The notes under the pieces are model-generated. The model was given only the letters and a program-made list of their open reading frames with translations. It did no database searches and was not told the DNA's origin. A DNA stretch of 64,000 nucleotides from Sphingomonadales bacterium (lineage in GTDB: Bacteria > Pseudomonadota > Alphaproteobacteria > Sphingomonadales > Sphingomonadaceae): assembly GCA_017302615.1 (NCBI GenBank), contig JAFLDB010000001.1, forward strand, positions 372,001 through 436,000. The letters are read 5' to 3'. Of the stretch, positions 30,464 through 41,416 are shown piece after piece. Both the position numbers and the translations under genes were made by a program. Within the stretch, counting starts at the first letter, position 1. The number at the start of each line of letters is the position of its first letter.

Positions 30464-31048
30464 ATGGTAACAGTGTCAACATTGCAGCAACCGGTCCGTT
30501 CCTATCACCATGGCGACCTGCGCGCGGCGCTGGTTGCGGCAGGATTGAAGGCGCTGGAAACAACGGCGATTGCCGACCTGTCGCTGCGCCAGCTGGCGCG
30601 CGAGGTGGGGGTTTCGGCAACGGCAGTCTATCGCCACTTCCCGGACAAGCAGGCGCTGATGCAGGCGCTCGCCTGCGAGGGGATCGAACAGCTTGGCCGC
30701 TATCAGCAAGCAGCGGCAGCCGCGGCGGGCAACAATGCCGCTGCCTTTGGCGCAACCGGCCGGGCCTATGTCCGCTTTGCCCTCGCCAACCCGGCGCTAT
30801 TCCGCCTGATCTTTGGCGAATGCCGCGATGTCGGCCAGTCGATCTTCGGCGACAACCTGGCCGCCAGCCTGTTGCGCGACAAGGCGATGAAGGCCACCGG
30901 CAGCGACGAGGAAGCCACCCGCCGCCTGATGATCCAGGCCTGGGCCGTGGTCCACGGTCTGGCCATGCTGATGCTCGACGGGCAGCTCCCGGCGGACGAG
31001 GCGTTGATCGATCAGGTGATCGACCCGAAAACGCTGTTTCCGGTCTAA
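30464..31048 (+). CDS. TetR/AcrR family transcriptional regulator
   Basis: Protein of 194 residues from ATG 30464. The N-terminal HTH is [31 protein letters not shown] (residues 39-68), preceded by the [15 protein letters not shown] helix. The C-terminal half is a TetR_C-type ligand domain ([22 protein letters not shown]) of the WHG/TetR_C_13-like group. It likely represses itself and the divergent carotenoid oxygenase. The palindrome overlaps the region just before its start, so its own mRNA must have almost no leader or start upstream in the other gene. Confidence 0.85.
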   Translation: MVTVSTLQQPVRSYHHGDLRAALVAAGLKALETTAIADLSLRQLAREVGVSATAVYRHFPDKQALMQALACEGIEQLGRYQQAAAAAAGNNAAAFGATGRAYVRFALANPALFRLIFGECRDVGQSIFGDNLAASLLRDKAMKATGSDEEATRRLMIQAWAVVHGLAMLMLDGQLPADEALIDQVIDPKTLFPV

Positions 31049-32082
31049 CCGCCGGGCAGCAGCAGCGATCCGTCGCCGTAGCTGTAGAACCGGTAGCGTT
31101 CCGCAATTGCGTGGGCATAGGCGGCCTGCATCCGCTCCAGCCCCATCAGCGCCGAAACGAGCATCATCAGCGTCGATTTCGGCAGGTGGAAGTTGGTGAT
31201 CAGGCCGTCGATGCCCTTGAAGCGGTAGCCGGGGGTGATGAATATCGCCGTGTCGCCCTCGAACGGGTGAATGATGCGCGCGTCATCCGCAGCGCTTTCC
31301 AACAGGCGCAGCGAGGTAGTGCCGACTGCGATGATCCGCCCCCCGGCAGCCCGCGCCGCGTTGAGCCGTGCGGCCACGTCCGGCGCGATCGAGCCCCATT
31401 CGGCGTGCATCCTGTGGTCGTCGGTATCGTCTGCCTTGACCGGCAGGAACGTGCCCGCGCCGACATGGAGCGTCAGCGTTTCGTGCCCGATCCCGGCGGC
31501 GGCCAGTTCTTCCATCAGCCGCGGCGTGAAATGGAGCGAGGCGGTCGGCGCGGCGACCGCGCCATCCTTGGCCGCGAACATGGTCTGGTAATCCGAGCGG
31601 TCCTGATCGTCGATCGCGCGCTTGCCCGCGATATAGGGCGGCAGCGGCACCTTTCCGGCCCGCTCAAGCAGCACTTCCACCGGCTCCTCGCCTTCAAACA
31701 ACAGTGTCCAGCTGCCATCGGCGTGGCGCGCTTCGGCCAGCGCGGTCACCCCGGCAGCGAATTCGATCCGGTCGCCAGGGCTCAACCGCTTGGCATTGCG
31801 AACGAAGGCCTGCCAGCGGCGCAGGTCGATCCGCTTGTGCAGCGTCGCGCCGATCCGCGCCTGCCCGCGATAGCCTTCAAGCTGGGCCGGAATGACGCGG
31901 GTATCGTTGAACACCAGCACGTCCCCGGCACGCAGCTGTCCGGGCAGCTCACGCATGGTCCGGTCGGCAAAGGGCGCATCTGCCCCGCGCACCACCAGCA
32001 TCCGCGCCGAATCGCGCGGGCGCGCCGGACGCAGGGCGATCAGGTCTTGCGGGAGGTCGAAATCGAACAGGTCAACGCGCAT
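31045..32082 (-). CDS. queA: S-adenosylmethionine:tRNA ribosyltransferase-isomerase
   Basis: Protein of 345 residues. It transfers the ribosyl part of SAM to preQ1 in tRNA, forming epoxyqueuosine. Typical blocks: [84 protein letters not shown] and [16 protein letters not shown]. It belongs to the same pathway as tgt upstream on this strand. The stop overlaps the tetR stop by 4 bp (CTAA). Confidence 0.97.
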   Translation of the reverse strand: MRVDLFDFDLPQDLIALRPARPRDSARMLVVRGADAPFADRTMRELPGQLRAGDVLVFNDTRVIPAQLEGYRGQARIGATLHKRIDLRRWQAFVRNAKRLSPGDRIEFAAGVTALAEARHADGSWTLLFEGEEPVEVLLERAGKVPLPPYIAGKRAIDDQDRSDYQTMFAAKDGAVAAPTASLHFTPRLMEELAAAGIGHETLTLHVGAGTFLPVKADDTDDHRMHAEWGSIAPDVAARLNAARAAGGRIIAVGTTSLRLLESAADDARIIHPFEGDTAIFITPGYRFKGIDGLITNFHLPKSTLMMLVSALMGLERMQAAYAHAIAERYRFYSYGDGSLLLPGG

Positions 32083-32108
32083 GCGCTGCCCCTAGCCAGT
32101 TTGGCCGT

Positions 32109-32783
32109 TCAGTTCGACTTCGAATTGCTCAGCATGTCGGCGGTAATGCTGGTCGGCGCGGCCGGAGCCGGAGCGGCCGGGCGCGGCTTGTTTTCCGACA
32201 GCATCGAGGCCTGGACGATCTTGGTCGGATTGGCCGGCGGCTCGCCGCGCTGGATCGCGTCGACCACGTCCATGCCCGCAATCACCCGGCCGAAATTGGT
32301 ATAACGGTGATCGAGCGCGAAGCGCGGATAGAACACGATGAAGAACTGGCTGTTGGCCGTATCCGGCTGATCGGTGCGGGCCATCGAAACCGTGCCGCGC
32401 ACATGCGGCATATAGTTGAATTCGGCCTTGAGGTCCGGCAGCGGCGAGCCGCCCGTGCCGGTCCCGGTCGGATCCCCGGTCTGGGCCATGAAACCGTCGA
32501 TCACGCGGTGAAAGATCACCCCGTTGTAAAAGCCCTGCTTGGTCAGGGTCTTGATCCGCTCGACATGGCCCGGGGCCCAGGACGGCATCAGCCGGATCAT
32601 CACCCGCCCGCCGTTCGACAGGTCAAGCACCAGGATATTGTCCGGATCGACGCTGGGATCGGGGTTCACCACCGCGCTCATCGGCGCGGGCGCCGGGGCC
32701 TCTGCGACCTTTTCCTTGGCCACGGCCGGCATGGCAGCCAGCGACAGGCCGAGAGCAAAAGCGGTGAAAGTGCGGCGGTTCAT
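32109..32783 (-). CDS. Periplasmic cyclophilin-type peptidyl-prolyl isomerase
   Basis: Protein of 224 residues, start ATG 32783. A signal peptide with a twin Arg at the front (MNRRTFTAFALGLSLAAMPAVAKEK) directs export, probably by Sec. The cyclophilin core is present: GFYNGVIFHRVIDGFMAQTGDPTGTG (catalytic Arg in FHR), ANSQFFIVFY and YTNFGRVIAGMDVVD. A Pro/Ala-rich tail follows. It catalyses cis-trans proline isomerisation of periplasmic proteins. Confidence 0.92.
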   Translation of the reverse strand: MNRRTFTAFALGLSLAAMPAVAKEKVAEAPAPAPMSAVVNPDPSVDPDNILVLDLSNGGRVMIRLMPSWAPGHVERIKTLTKQGFYNGVIFHRVIDGFMAQTGDPTGTGTGGSPLPDLKAEFNYMPHVRGTVSMARTDQPDTANSQFFIVFYPRFALDHRYTNFGRVIAGMDVVDAIQRGEPPANPTKIVQASMLSENKPRPAAPAPAAPTSITADMLSNSKSN

Positions 32784-32878
32784 CGGTTCGGTAACTCGCA
32801 AAGAAAGGCTGTTCGGCTGGCGGGATAGCGCCGCGACGCTGTCATGGCAATGAACGAACCTCGCCTGTTCCCCGGCAA

Positions 32879-33373
32879 TCAGCGCTTGGCGATCCGCCCC
32901 ACCACGTCGTCGCGCACCGCCGGGCTGACGAACTTGGAAATGTCGCCGCCATAGACCGCGATTTCCTTGACCAGCCGCGAGGCGATCGGCTGCAACGACA
33001 CGTCGGCCATCAGGAACACGGTCTCAACCTCGTGGTTCAGTTGCCGGTTCATGCCGGTGAGCTGATATTCGTATTCGAAATCGGTCACCCCGCGGATGCC
33101 GCGGATCACCACCTGGGCACCCATCGCGTCGGCAAAGTCCATCAGCAGCGAATTGAACCCGACCACCCGGATCTTGGCGCTGCCGATCCCGGCCACTTCG
33201 CGCTCAACCATGGCGATCCGCTCATCGTCGTTGAACATCGGCGACTTGGCGATGTTGGTGGTCACGCCGATGATCAGCTCGTCAACCAGCTTGGCCCCGC
33301 GCTCGATGATATCCATGTGCCCGAGGGTGATCGGATCGAACGTGCCGGGGTAAACCCCGATGCGCTTCGCCAT
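32879..33373 (-). CDS. coaD: Pantetheine-phosphate adenylyltransferase
   Basis: Protein of 164 residues. It makes dephospho-CoA from 4'-phosphopantetheine and ATP. The nucleotidyltransferase motif GTFDPITLGHMDII, the RGIRGVTDFEYEYQLTGMNRQL block and the family-typical SKFVSPAVRDDVVGRI are present. It ends next to the prenyltransferase gene (stop of ispA at 33374), so the two are probably co-transcribed. Confidence 0.97.
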   Translation of the reverse strand: MAKRIGVYPGTFDPITLGHMDIIERGAKLVDELIIGVTTNIAKSPMFNDDERIAMVEREVAGIGSAKIRVVGFNSLLMDFADAMGAQVVIRGIRGVTDFEYEYQLTGMNRQLNHEVETVFLMADVSLQPIASRLVKEIAVYGGDISKFVSPAVRDDVVGRIAKR

Positions 33374-34270
33374 TCAGTGGTCCCTTTCCACGATATAGCG
33401 CGCCAGCGCGCGCAGCAGATCCGCCTCTTGCCCGTAAGAACCCAGATGCGCAATCGCCTGATCGACGAGCATCCGGGCCTGCTCGCGGGCGCGATCCTCG
33501 CCCAGCACGGCCACGAAGGTCTGCTTGCCAGCCTCGGCATCCTTGCGCAGCGCCTTGCCGGCCTTGGCCTCGTCGCCGGTGTGATCGAGCAGATCGTCGG
33601 CAATCTGGAAGGCCAGGCCGATATCGCGGGCATAGCCTTTCAGGTGCGTGCGCCCTTCCGGCGGCAGCTTGCCCAGCACCGCGCCCATTTCGACCGCGGC
33701 AGAGAGCAGCGCGCCGGTTTTGAGCTGCTGCATCCGGGTTATTTCCGGCAAGCCCAGCGCCTGCCCTTCCCCGGCGATGTCCAGCATCTGCCCGCCGACC
33801 ATGCCCGCCGCGCCGGAGGCCATGGCCAGCACCCGGACCAGTTCCGAGCGGACGAACGGATCGCCGCTGGTGGCGGGATCGGTCAGCACTTCGAACGCGA
33901 AGCTTTGCAGCGCATCCCCGGCCAGCACCGCCACCGCCTCGCCAAAGGCCTTGTGCAGGCTGGGCTTGCCGTGGCGCATGGCATCGTCGTCCATGCAGGG
34001 CAGATCGTCATGCGCCAGCGAATAGGCGTGGATCGACTCAATCGCGATCGCCGCGCGCAGTGCCTGGCTGCGGTCCGCGCCGTGCAGCGCCGCCGTTGCC
34101 GTCAGCAGCAGTGGCCGCAGCCGCTTGCCCCCGCCGATCGCGGCATAACGCATCGCCTCGCCCAGCTGGCCTTCGCCGGGCAGCAGCGCATCGAACATCG
34201 TATCGACATCGCGGGCAATCGCGGCCAGCGCGTCTTTCAGCAGCGGATCGGGAACGGCAGTCACGGCCAC
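33374..34270 (-). CDS. ispA: Polyprenyl synthetase, farnesyl-diphosphate synthase type
   Basis: Protein of 298 residues from GTG 34270, 5 nt after the xseB stop; GTG 34264 is also possible. It condenses isoprenyl diphosphates. The first Asp-rich motif is AHDDLPCMDDDAMRHG (DDxxxxD, short-chain type), the second is AFQIADDLLDHTGD, and GGKRLRPLLLTATAAL binds the diphosphate. The chain length is set by residues before the first motif (ESIHAYSL), consistent with C15. The xseB-ispA order is widespread in Proteobacteria, often followed by dxs, which is not here. Confidence 0.92.
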   Translation of the reverse strand: MAVTAVPDPLLKDALAAIARDVDTMFDALLPGEGQLGEAMRYAAIGGGKRLRPLLLTATAALHGADRSQALRAAIAIESIHAYSLAHDDLPCMDDDAMRHGKPSLHKAFGEAVAVLAGDALQSFAFEVLTDPATSGDPFVRSELVRVLAMASGAAGMVGGQMLDIAGEGQALGLPEITRMQQLKTGALLSAAVEMGAVLGKLPPEGRTHLKGYARDIGLAFQIADDLLDHTGDEAKAGKALRKDAEAGKQTFVAVLGEDRAREQARMLVDQAIAHLGSYGQEADLLRALARYIVERDH

Positions 34271-34275
34271 GGCGC

Positions 34276-34524
34276 TCAGCCGGCGTCGAAGGGTTTGGTG
34301 CCCGCCGCCTGACCATCGGCCCCGGCGACAATCTGCTCGATCCGCAGCTGCGCCGCATCCAGCCGGGCCTGGCAATGGCTCCGCAGCTTCTCACCGCGCT
34401 CATAGAGGTCCATCGTCGCATCCAGCGGAACTTCGCCGCTTTCCAGCTTGCGGACGATGTCCTCCAGCGCGCGCAGCGCCTCTTCGAATGACAGGGCGGC
34501 GATATCGGGATCGGTGACGCTCAT
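34276..34524 (-). CDS. xseB: Exodeoxyribonuclease VII small subunit
   Basis: Protein of 82 residues from ATG 34524. The family signature SFEEALRALEDIVRKLESGEVPLDATMDLYERGEKL covers most of the protein; the short C-terminus binds XseA. The enzyme degrades single-stranded DNA in both directions. xseA is not in the window. Confidence 0.95.
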   Translation of the reverse strand: MSVTDPDIAALSFEEALRALEDIVRKLESGEVPLDATMDLYERGEKLRSHCQARLDAAQLRIEQIVAGADGQAAGTKPFDAG

Positions 34525-34606
34525 GGCACGGACCATTGACCGCGCGCGCCGCAGCGGTCAAGTTGCGATGGTGCGGAGGCGCCAAGCCTCCCGGGGAGAA
34601 TTCTCG

Positions 34607-35008
34607 ATGGACAAGTGGTACCTGGCCTACCCGATCGTGGGTGCGGCTTTTCTGATTCTCGACATGATCTGGCTGCGTTTTGCCGTGCCGATGCTCTATC
34701 GTCCGGCGCTGGGCGATCTCTTGGCCACCAATTTCCGGGCTGGCCCTGCCGTTGCCTTCTACATCATCTACTTCGCCGCGCTGACCGTGTTCGCGGTGCT
34801 GCCCGGCACCATGCTGGGCGTGCCGGCCGCCGTTGCCTCGGGCGCGGCGCTGGGGCTGACCGCCTATGCCACCTACAACCTCACCAACATGGCAACGCTG
34901 AAGGTCTGGCCGCTGCAGATGACCCTGATCGACATCGCCTGGGGCACCGTTTCCAGCGGTCTGGCCGCCGGAATCGCGGTGACGGTCATGCTCAAGCTGC
35001 AGGGCTGA
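34607..35008 (+). CDS. DUF2177 family membrane protein
   Basis: Protein of 133 residues, start ATG 34607 with GGGGAGA ahead. It has four predicted membrane segments (WYLAYPIVGAAFLILDMIW, AVAFYIIYFAALTVFAVLP, VPAAVASGAALGLTAYATY, LIDIAWGTVSSGLAAGIAV). The LTAYATYNLTNMATLKVWPLQMTLIDIAWG signature fits DUF2177. Function unknown. The next gene follows by 7 bp, so they are co-transcribed. Confidence 0.85.
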   Translation: MDKWYLAYPIVGAAFLILDMIWLRFAVPMLYRPALGDLLATNFRAGPAVAFYIIYFAALTVFAVLPGTMLGVPAAVASGAALGLTAYATYNLTNMATLKVWPLQMTLIDIAWGTVSSGLAAGIAVTVMLKLQG

Positions 35009-35015
35009 CGGAAAA

Positions 35016-35660
35016 GTGTTTATCGGCCACTGGGCACCGGCGCTGGCGGTGGCGGCAAAGCGCCCCGCCCCCAGCGTGGGCGTGCTGTTCGTGGCCGCGC
35101 AGCTGGTGGACTGGGCCTTCTTCGGCCTGCTGATCACCGGGGTTGAGCGGATGCGCTTTTCCCCCGGGATCAGCGCGATGAACCCGATGGACCTCTATCA
35201 CCTGCCCTACACGCACAGCCTGCTGGGTTCCGGCGTGTTCGCCGCCGCCTTTGCCGCGCTGGTCTGGGCCTTCAGCAAAGACCGCACCGCAGCTCTGCTG
35301 GCAGGCGTTGTCGTGCTATCGCACTGGTTCCTTGATCTGCTGGTCCATGTGCCGGACCTGACCCTGGCCGGAAGCCCGCCCAAGCTGGGTTTCGGGTTGT
35401 GGAACCATCCGATGATCGAAATGCCGCTGGAACTGGGCCTAACCTTCGGCGCGCTGTGGCTCTATGTCCGCGCCCGCAAGCCCGCCCCGCTGCGGGTCTG
35501 GACGCTGGCCGGGGTGCTGCTGCTGCTCCAGGCAATCAACTGGTTCGGCCCGGTTGAAGCCGAGGTGACGCTCGGCACCAGCCTGCTGGCCTTCTTCGCC
35601 TTTGGCCTTGCCACGCTGGCGGCGTGGTGGATGGGGAAAAGCGCGGCCAATCCGGCCTGA
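35016..35660 (+). CDS. Integral membrane protein, possibly YdjM-like metal-dependent hydrolase
   Basis: Protein of 214 residues starting at GTG 35016. About five membrane segments. His/Asp residues are placed as in the membrane-bound hydrolase group related to LexA-regulated YdjM: FIGHWAPAL, LPYTHSLLGS, LSHWFLDLLVHVPD. No reaction is known for the group. I am unsure of the family, since the spacing differs from YdjM. It follows the DUF2177 gene. Confidence 0.6.
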   Translation: MFIGHWAPALAVAAKRPAPSVGVLFVAAQLVDWAFFGLLITGVERMRFSPGISAMNPMDLYHLPYTHSLLGSGVFAAAFAALVWAFSKDRTAALLAGVVVLSHWFLDLLVHVPDLTLAGSPPKLGFGLWNHPMIEMPLELGLTFGALWLYVRARKPAPLRVWTLAGVLLLLQAINWFGPVEAEVTLGTSLLAFFAFGLATLAAWWMGKSAANPA

Positions 35661-35701
35661 ACGGACTAGCAGTAATCCGCCAGCCCCGCTAAGGGCCGCC
35701 C

Positions 35702-37882
<2,181 letters not shown>

Positions 37883-37913
37883 GCCCGGCCCCGGAACCGG
37901 TCCGGGGCGCAGG

Positions 37914-38747
37914 TCAGGCCGCCTTGAGCGCCTGCTGCTTGTGCCCGAGCAGGTCGTAGGGATCGATCCCGTTCGCCCGCCACAGGCTGTGGCACTGCTT
38001 GTAATAGTGCGGCTCGCGGATACCGAGCTGCGCGCGGACTTCATCCAGCGGCCGGGCCAGCAGTTCGCGGATCGACTGTTCGACCAGCCGCGGGCAAGTG
38101 CCGCCCATCTTCTGGGCCTCACGCACCGCGCGGAACACCGGCACCTTGACCGTGCGGCCCTTGCTGATTTCCAGCGCCCCGGCATAGCCCAGGAACAGGT
38201 GGGCCAGGGCCGGCTGCTGACCATAGGTAAAGGCCAGCACGCACTGTTCCCCCAGCGCATCGCGGCCGAAGCCGGAAATCACGTGCATCAGATCATGCGT
38301 GTCGCGCAACCGGTTGAAGTACCAGGTCACCTGATCGTCGAAGAACTGATCCGCGCGGCGATACTTGTTGAGATCGTCGACCAGTCCCTGGGCCGACAAC
38401 CCTTCGCGTTCCATGAAGTCGCAATAGGCATGGGCCAGGCTGCCCTTGGGCGTCAGGCGCAGCGTTTCATGATCGTCGAGGATCTTGACCAGCGACGGCT
38501 CGCTCTTGCGAATCGCCTGCCCCCGCTCGGTCGACAGGAAGGCCTTGGCGGCATCATAGGCCCCGCGCCAGGGCAGCGCCTCGAAGATCGGGAACACTTC
38601 AGCCGTGTTCTCCTTGTCCTTCACCAATTCCTTGAAATGCCGCCATGCCTTGGGAAAGTCATAGCGCATAGCGGGGCGACCCGGCAGCATCAGCGGCAGG
38701 TCGTCTGCGGCGAGATCCACTTCGGTGGGCTTGGTCATCATGTTCAT
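37914..38747 (-). CDS. coq4: Ubiquinone biosynthesis protein Coq4
   Basis: Protein of 277 residues. The zinc motif HDxxHx11E is intact as HDLMHVISGFGRDALGE (about residues 153-169). Coq4 takes part in coenzyme Q ring modification; recent work on eukaryotic and bacterial forms links it to oxidative decarboxylation and C1 hydroxylation. The N-terminal 100 residues are an extension rich in KDKENTAEVFPIFEAL. Homologues are common in sphingomonads. It is divergent from the membrane protein at 38848. Confidence 0.85.
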   Translation of the reverse strand: MNMMTKPTEVDLAADDLPLMLPGRPAMRYDFPKAWRHFKELVKDKENTAEVFPIFEALPWRGAYDAAKAFLSTERGQAIRKSEPSLVKILDDHETLRLTPKGSLAHAYCDFMEREGLSAQGLVDDLNKYRRADQFFDDQVTWYFNRLRDTHDLMHVISGFGRDALGEQCVLAFTYGQQPALAHLFLGYAGALEISKGRTVKVPVFRAVREAQKMGGTCPRLVEQSIRELLARPLDEVRAQLGIREPHYYKQCHSLWRANGIDPYDLLGHKQQALKAA

Positions 38748-38757
38748 GGCGAAGATG

Positions 38758-38786
38758 ATGATGCGAATTACTTACAGAACTGTCAA
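38758..38786 (-). promoter_or_regulatory. Possible coq4 promoter
   Basis: On the minus strand TTGACA (complement of 38781-38786) is followed 17 bp later by CATCAT (38758-38763). The -35 is perfect and the -10 is weak. The site is 11 bp upstream of the coq4 ATG, which would leave a very short leader, so the true start codon may be the second or third Met. Confidence 0.35.
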
Positions 38787-38847
38787 TACCACTCGCCCGA
38801 GGCGCTGGCATGGCGGGCCGGCCCGCGCTAATCCTGCGGTCGAGGCT

Positions 38848-39432
38848 ATGGTGGGGGGATTCGGCATGGGACGACGCTGGCCTTTGCTGCTGGGCATTGT
38901 GACCGGTTTGGCTGCGGTTCTCGCGGGCTTGTGGACCGGAGCGGACGCGGCCGACCAATGGAGCCGCGCGGCAAGGTGGACAGCCCGGGTCGGTCTGCCA
39001 ATCTTCCTGATCACTTACCTCGCCTCATCACTTGTTCGGCTTTGGCCGCGCCCCACCACGCGGGCCATTGCGCAGTCGCGGCGCTGGTGGGGTCTGGGCT
39101 TTGCCGCATGTCACACGGTGCATCTCTACGCGCTGATCCGGGCGCTGGAGGCAAGTGGCGAGCAGCGAACGCTCGCTTCGCTGATTCCCGGCGGTACGGC
39201 CTATCTGGTGATCGCCGCCATGACGCTGACGTCGAATGACGCGGCGATGCGCGCACTGGGTCGCAACTGGAAACGGCTGCACACACTGGGTATTCATTAT
39301 ATCTGGCTGATCTTCACCCTGGCCTATGCCGGGCGGTTGAGCGACCCGGCCAGACTGCCAGAGGCGATTTATGGCGTGGCCCTGTGCCTTGCCGCGCTTG
39401 CCATCCGGCTGATGGCCCGGCGCAGGGCCTAG
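38848..39432 (+). CDS. Ferric reductase-like (MsrQ/FRD-type) transmembrane protein
   Basis: Protein of 194 residues from ATG 38848 (ATG 38866 also fits, with a G-rich stretch before it). It has six hydrophobic segments. His residues that could bind heme lie in AACHTVHLYALIRAL and WKRLHTLGIHYIWLIFTLAYA, the spacing of the ferric-reductase/MsrQ superfamily. MsrQ normally sits beside msrP, which is not seen here, so the electron acceptor is unknown. Its stop overlaps that of serB (CTAG). Confidence 0.75.
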   Translation: MVGGFGMGRRWPLLLGIVTGLAAVLAGLWTGADAADQWSRAARWTARVGLPIFLITYLASSLVRLWPRPTTRAIAQSRRWWGLGFAACHTVHLYALIRALEASGEQRTLASLIPGGTAYLVIAAMTLTSNDAAMRALGRNWKRLHTLGIHYIWLIFTLAYAGRLSDPARLPEAIYGVALCLAALAIRLMARRRA

Positions 39433-40304
39433 GCCCATTCGCTCTCGGCAATTCCCAGCAGCCGCAGCACGTCGGTCAGGTCGCCGCGGTCGATCGATCC
39501 GTTGGCGGCGGCGCGGGCCTTGGGCTTGGCGTGATAGGCCACGCCATAGCTGGCCGCGACCAGCATCGGGATGTCGTTGGCGCCATCGCCGGTGGCCAGG
39601 CTGGTCGCCCCGCCCCGCGCTTCGACCGCGCCGCGCAGCACCCGTTCCTTGACCGCAGAGTCGACGATATCGCCGACCAGTCCGCCGGTCAGCTTGCCGT
39701 GCGCAACCGCCAGCCGGTTACCGACCACCCGTTCAAACCCGAGCCGTTCAGCCACCGGATCGGCAAACTGGTGAAAGCCGCCGGTGACCAGCACCGTCTC
39801 GCACCCGCGCGCCTTCAGTGTCGCGACCAGCGTGACCGCGCCGGGCATGTCGCGGATCCGCTCGTCCAGGCATTGCTGGATCGCATCCTCGCCCAATCCG
39901 CCGAGCAGGCGGACCCGCTCGGCCAGGGCCTCGGCAAAGTCGAGCTCGCCCTGCATGGCGCGTTCGGTGATTTCGGCGATCTGGTCCTTGATCCCGGCAA
40001 AGTCGGCCAGTTCGTCGATGCATTCCTGCCCGATCATAGTCGAATCCATGTCCGAGACGAACACCCCCGGCACTTGCGGCAGATGATCGGCAATCAGCAG
40101 GTCGGACGGGCTGAAATGCCGGTCGATCACGCCGCGGAAGGCCACCGCGTCGCCCTGATCGGCCATGATCTGCAGCACGCTGTCCAGCCCCGGCAGCGGA
40201 TCGGCCCCCAGCACTTTCGCGCCTTGCGATTCCAGCGCGTGGACCGCCGCGTCAACATGGGCGGACAAGAGCGCCGGTTCTGCTATCACGCGGGCAATGA
40301 GCAC
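39429..40304 (-). CDS. serB: Phosphoserine phosphatase
   Basis: Protein of 291 residues from GTG 40304, chosen because AGAGGAA lies 8 nt ahead and because the N-terminus [13 protein letters not shown] matches the family. Last step of serine synthesis. The HAD motifs are [19 protein letters not shown] (nucleophile Asp near residue 85), LVTGGF (motif II), and [12 protein letters not shown] (motif III). An ACT-like N-terminal domain is present. The start codon lies inside the miaA start region on the other strand (see finding). Confidence 0.93.
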   Translation of the reverse strand: MLIARVIAEPALLSAHVDAAVHALESQGAKVLGADPLPGLDSVLQIMADQGDAVAFRGVIDRHFSPSDLLIADHLPQVPGVFVSDMDSTMIGQECIDELADFAGIKDQIAEITERAMQGELDFAEALAERVRLLGGLGEDAIQQCLDERIRDMPGAVTLVATLKARGCETVLVTGGFHQFADPVAERLGFERVVGNRLAVAHGKLTGGLVGDIVDSAVKERVLRGAVEARGGATSLATGDGANDIPMLVAASYGVAYHAKPKARAAANGSIDRGDLTDVLRLLGIAESEWA

Positions 40305-41253
40305 GTTGAATTCCTCTGAATCGGCAAAGCGGCCGCCGCTGGCGCTCATCGCAGGGCCGACCGCCAGCGGCAAGAGCGATCTGGCCGTGCGGCTGGCGCT
40401 GGCACTGAAAGCGCGCGGGCGCGAGGCCGTGGTGATCAATGCCGACAGCGCGCAGGTCTATGCCGATCTGGCCGTCCTGTCGGCGCGGCCCTCACCGGAG
40501 GACATGCAGGGGATCCGGCACCGCCTGTTCGGGGAATGGGACGGAGCCGAAAGCTGCTCCGCCGCCGACTGGGCCGCCCGCGCCCGCGATGTCATTGCCG
40601 AAGTCCACGCAAGCGGCGGTGTGCCGGTGCTGGTCGGCGGGACGGGGCTGTACCTGCGCACCCTGCTCGACGGGATCGCGCCAGTGCCGCCGATCGACCC
40701 GGCGGTGCGCGAGGCCGTGCGGGCCATGCCGGTGGCACAAGCCTATGCCGCCTTGCAGGCCGAGGATCCGGCCAAGGCCGCGGCTCTCTCCGCCGCTGAC
40801 ACCACCCGCGTCGCCCGCGCGCTGGAAGTGGTGCGCTCCACCGGCCGCCCGCTGGCCGACTGGCAGGCTGACCGCGCCGGCGGGATCGGCGATAGCGCAA
40901 AGCTCCACGCCCGCGTGCTCCTGCCGCCGCGCGAATGGCTCTATGAACGCTGCGACCGCCGCTTTGCGCTGATGCTGGAACAGGGCGCGATTGCCGAAGT
41001 CGAGCGGCTGCTGGCCCGCCACCTCGACCCGGCCCTCCCCGTCATGCGCGCCATCGGCGTGCCGGAACTGGCCGCGCTGTTGGCCGGGGAAATCACCGCT
41101 GCAGAGGCTGAAACCCGCGGCGCGCAGGCCACCCGCAACTATGCCAAGCGGCAATATACCTGGTTCCGCAACCAGCCACCGCCGGAATGGCAGCGGATCG
41201 AGTCATTAGATTACGACACAGAGGCTTTGTTCGCATCATTATTGCGCGATTAG
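40297..41253 (+). CDS. miaA: tRNA dimethylallyltransferase
   Basis: Protein of 318 residues from ATG 40297. It adds dimethylallyl to A37 of tRNAs that read U-starting codons. P-loop [15 protein letters not shown], the DSAQVY substrate motif, [17 protein letters not shown], and the C-terminal [15 protein letters not shown] are clear. It overlaps the divergent serB by 8 bp. Stop TAG is 3 bp before the ilv promoter. Confidence 0.95.
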   Translation: MSTLNSSESAKRPPLALIAGPTASGKSDLAVRLALALKARGREAVVINADSAQVYADLAVLSARPSPEDMQGIRHRLFGEWDGAESCSAADWAARARDVIAEVHASGGVPVLVGGTGLYLRTLLDGIAPVPPIDPAVREAVRAMPVAQAYAALQAEDPAKAAALSAADTTRVARALEVVRSTGRPLADWQADRAGGIGDSAKLHARVLLPPREWLYERCDRRFALMLEQGAIAEVERLLARHLDPALPVMRAIGVPELAALLAGEITAAEAETRGAQATRNYAKRQYTWFRNQPPPEWQRIESLDYDTEALFASLLRD

Positions 41254-41256
41254 GGG

Positions 41257-41285
41257 TTGACGCGTTATTTCCTAAGCACTAGGGC
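41257..41285 (+). promoter_or_regulatory. Promoter of the ilvBNC operon
   Basis: TTGACG (41257-41262) and TAGGGC (41280-41285) are separated by 17 bp. The -35 is good and the -10 is weak. It gives a leader of about 120 nt containing the hairpin at 41332. Confidence 0.5.
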
Positions 41286-41331
41286 AGCATCCAAGATATG
41301 CGCTTGCGCATTGCCCCCGAGTTGGAGAGGA

Positions 41332-41359
41332 GACCCGGCACAGCCCCCTGTGCCGGGTC
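41332..41359 (+). promoter_or_regulatory. Leader hairpin upstream of ilvB (attenuator-like)
   Basis: A perfect 12-bp stem GACCCGGCACAG / CTGTGCCGGGTC with a CCCC loop is in the ilvB leader, 57 bp before the GTG start. The following GGTCCTTTAAGG is only a weak terminator tail. It may control readthrough into the operon. A short frame at 41298-41369 overlaps it but is not rich in Ile, Leu or Val codons. Confidence 0.55.
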
Positions 41360-41416
41360 GGTCCTTTAAGGGGACAAGGCCGTTTTCGGGCGCCAGTGAA
41401 GTGGAAGGATTTGCAA

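Noticed and set aside
28300..32304. A plus-strand open frame of 1334 codons opposite tgt, the carotenoid oxygenase and queA
   Set aside because: Its codons are the complement of third-position GC bias in the real genes. The translation has no domain and is rich in Arg, His and Gln. Similar long antisense frames are opposite carB (8893-12315), dnaG and purL.
41298..41369. Leader peptide of 23 codons before ilvB
   Set aside because: Only five of 23 codons are for Ile, Leu or Val and they are not clustered, so it is not convincing as an attenuation peptide. The hairpin is kept as a separate feature.
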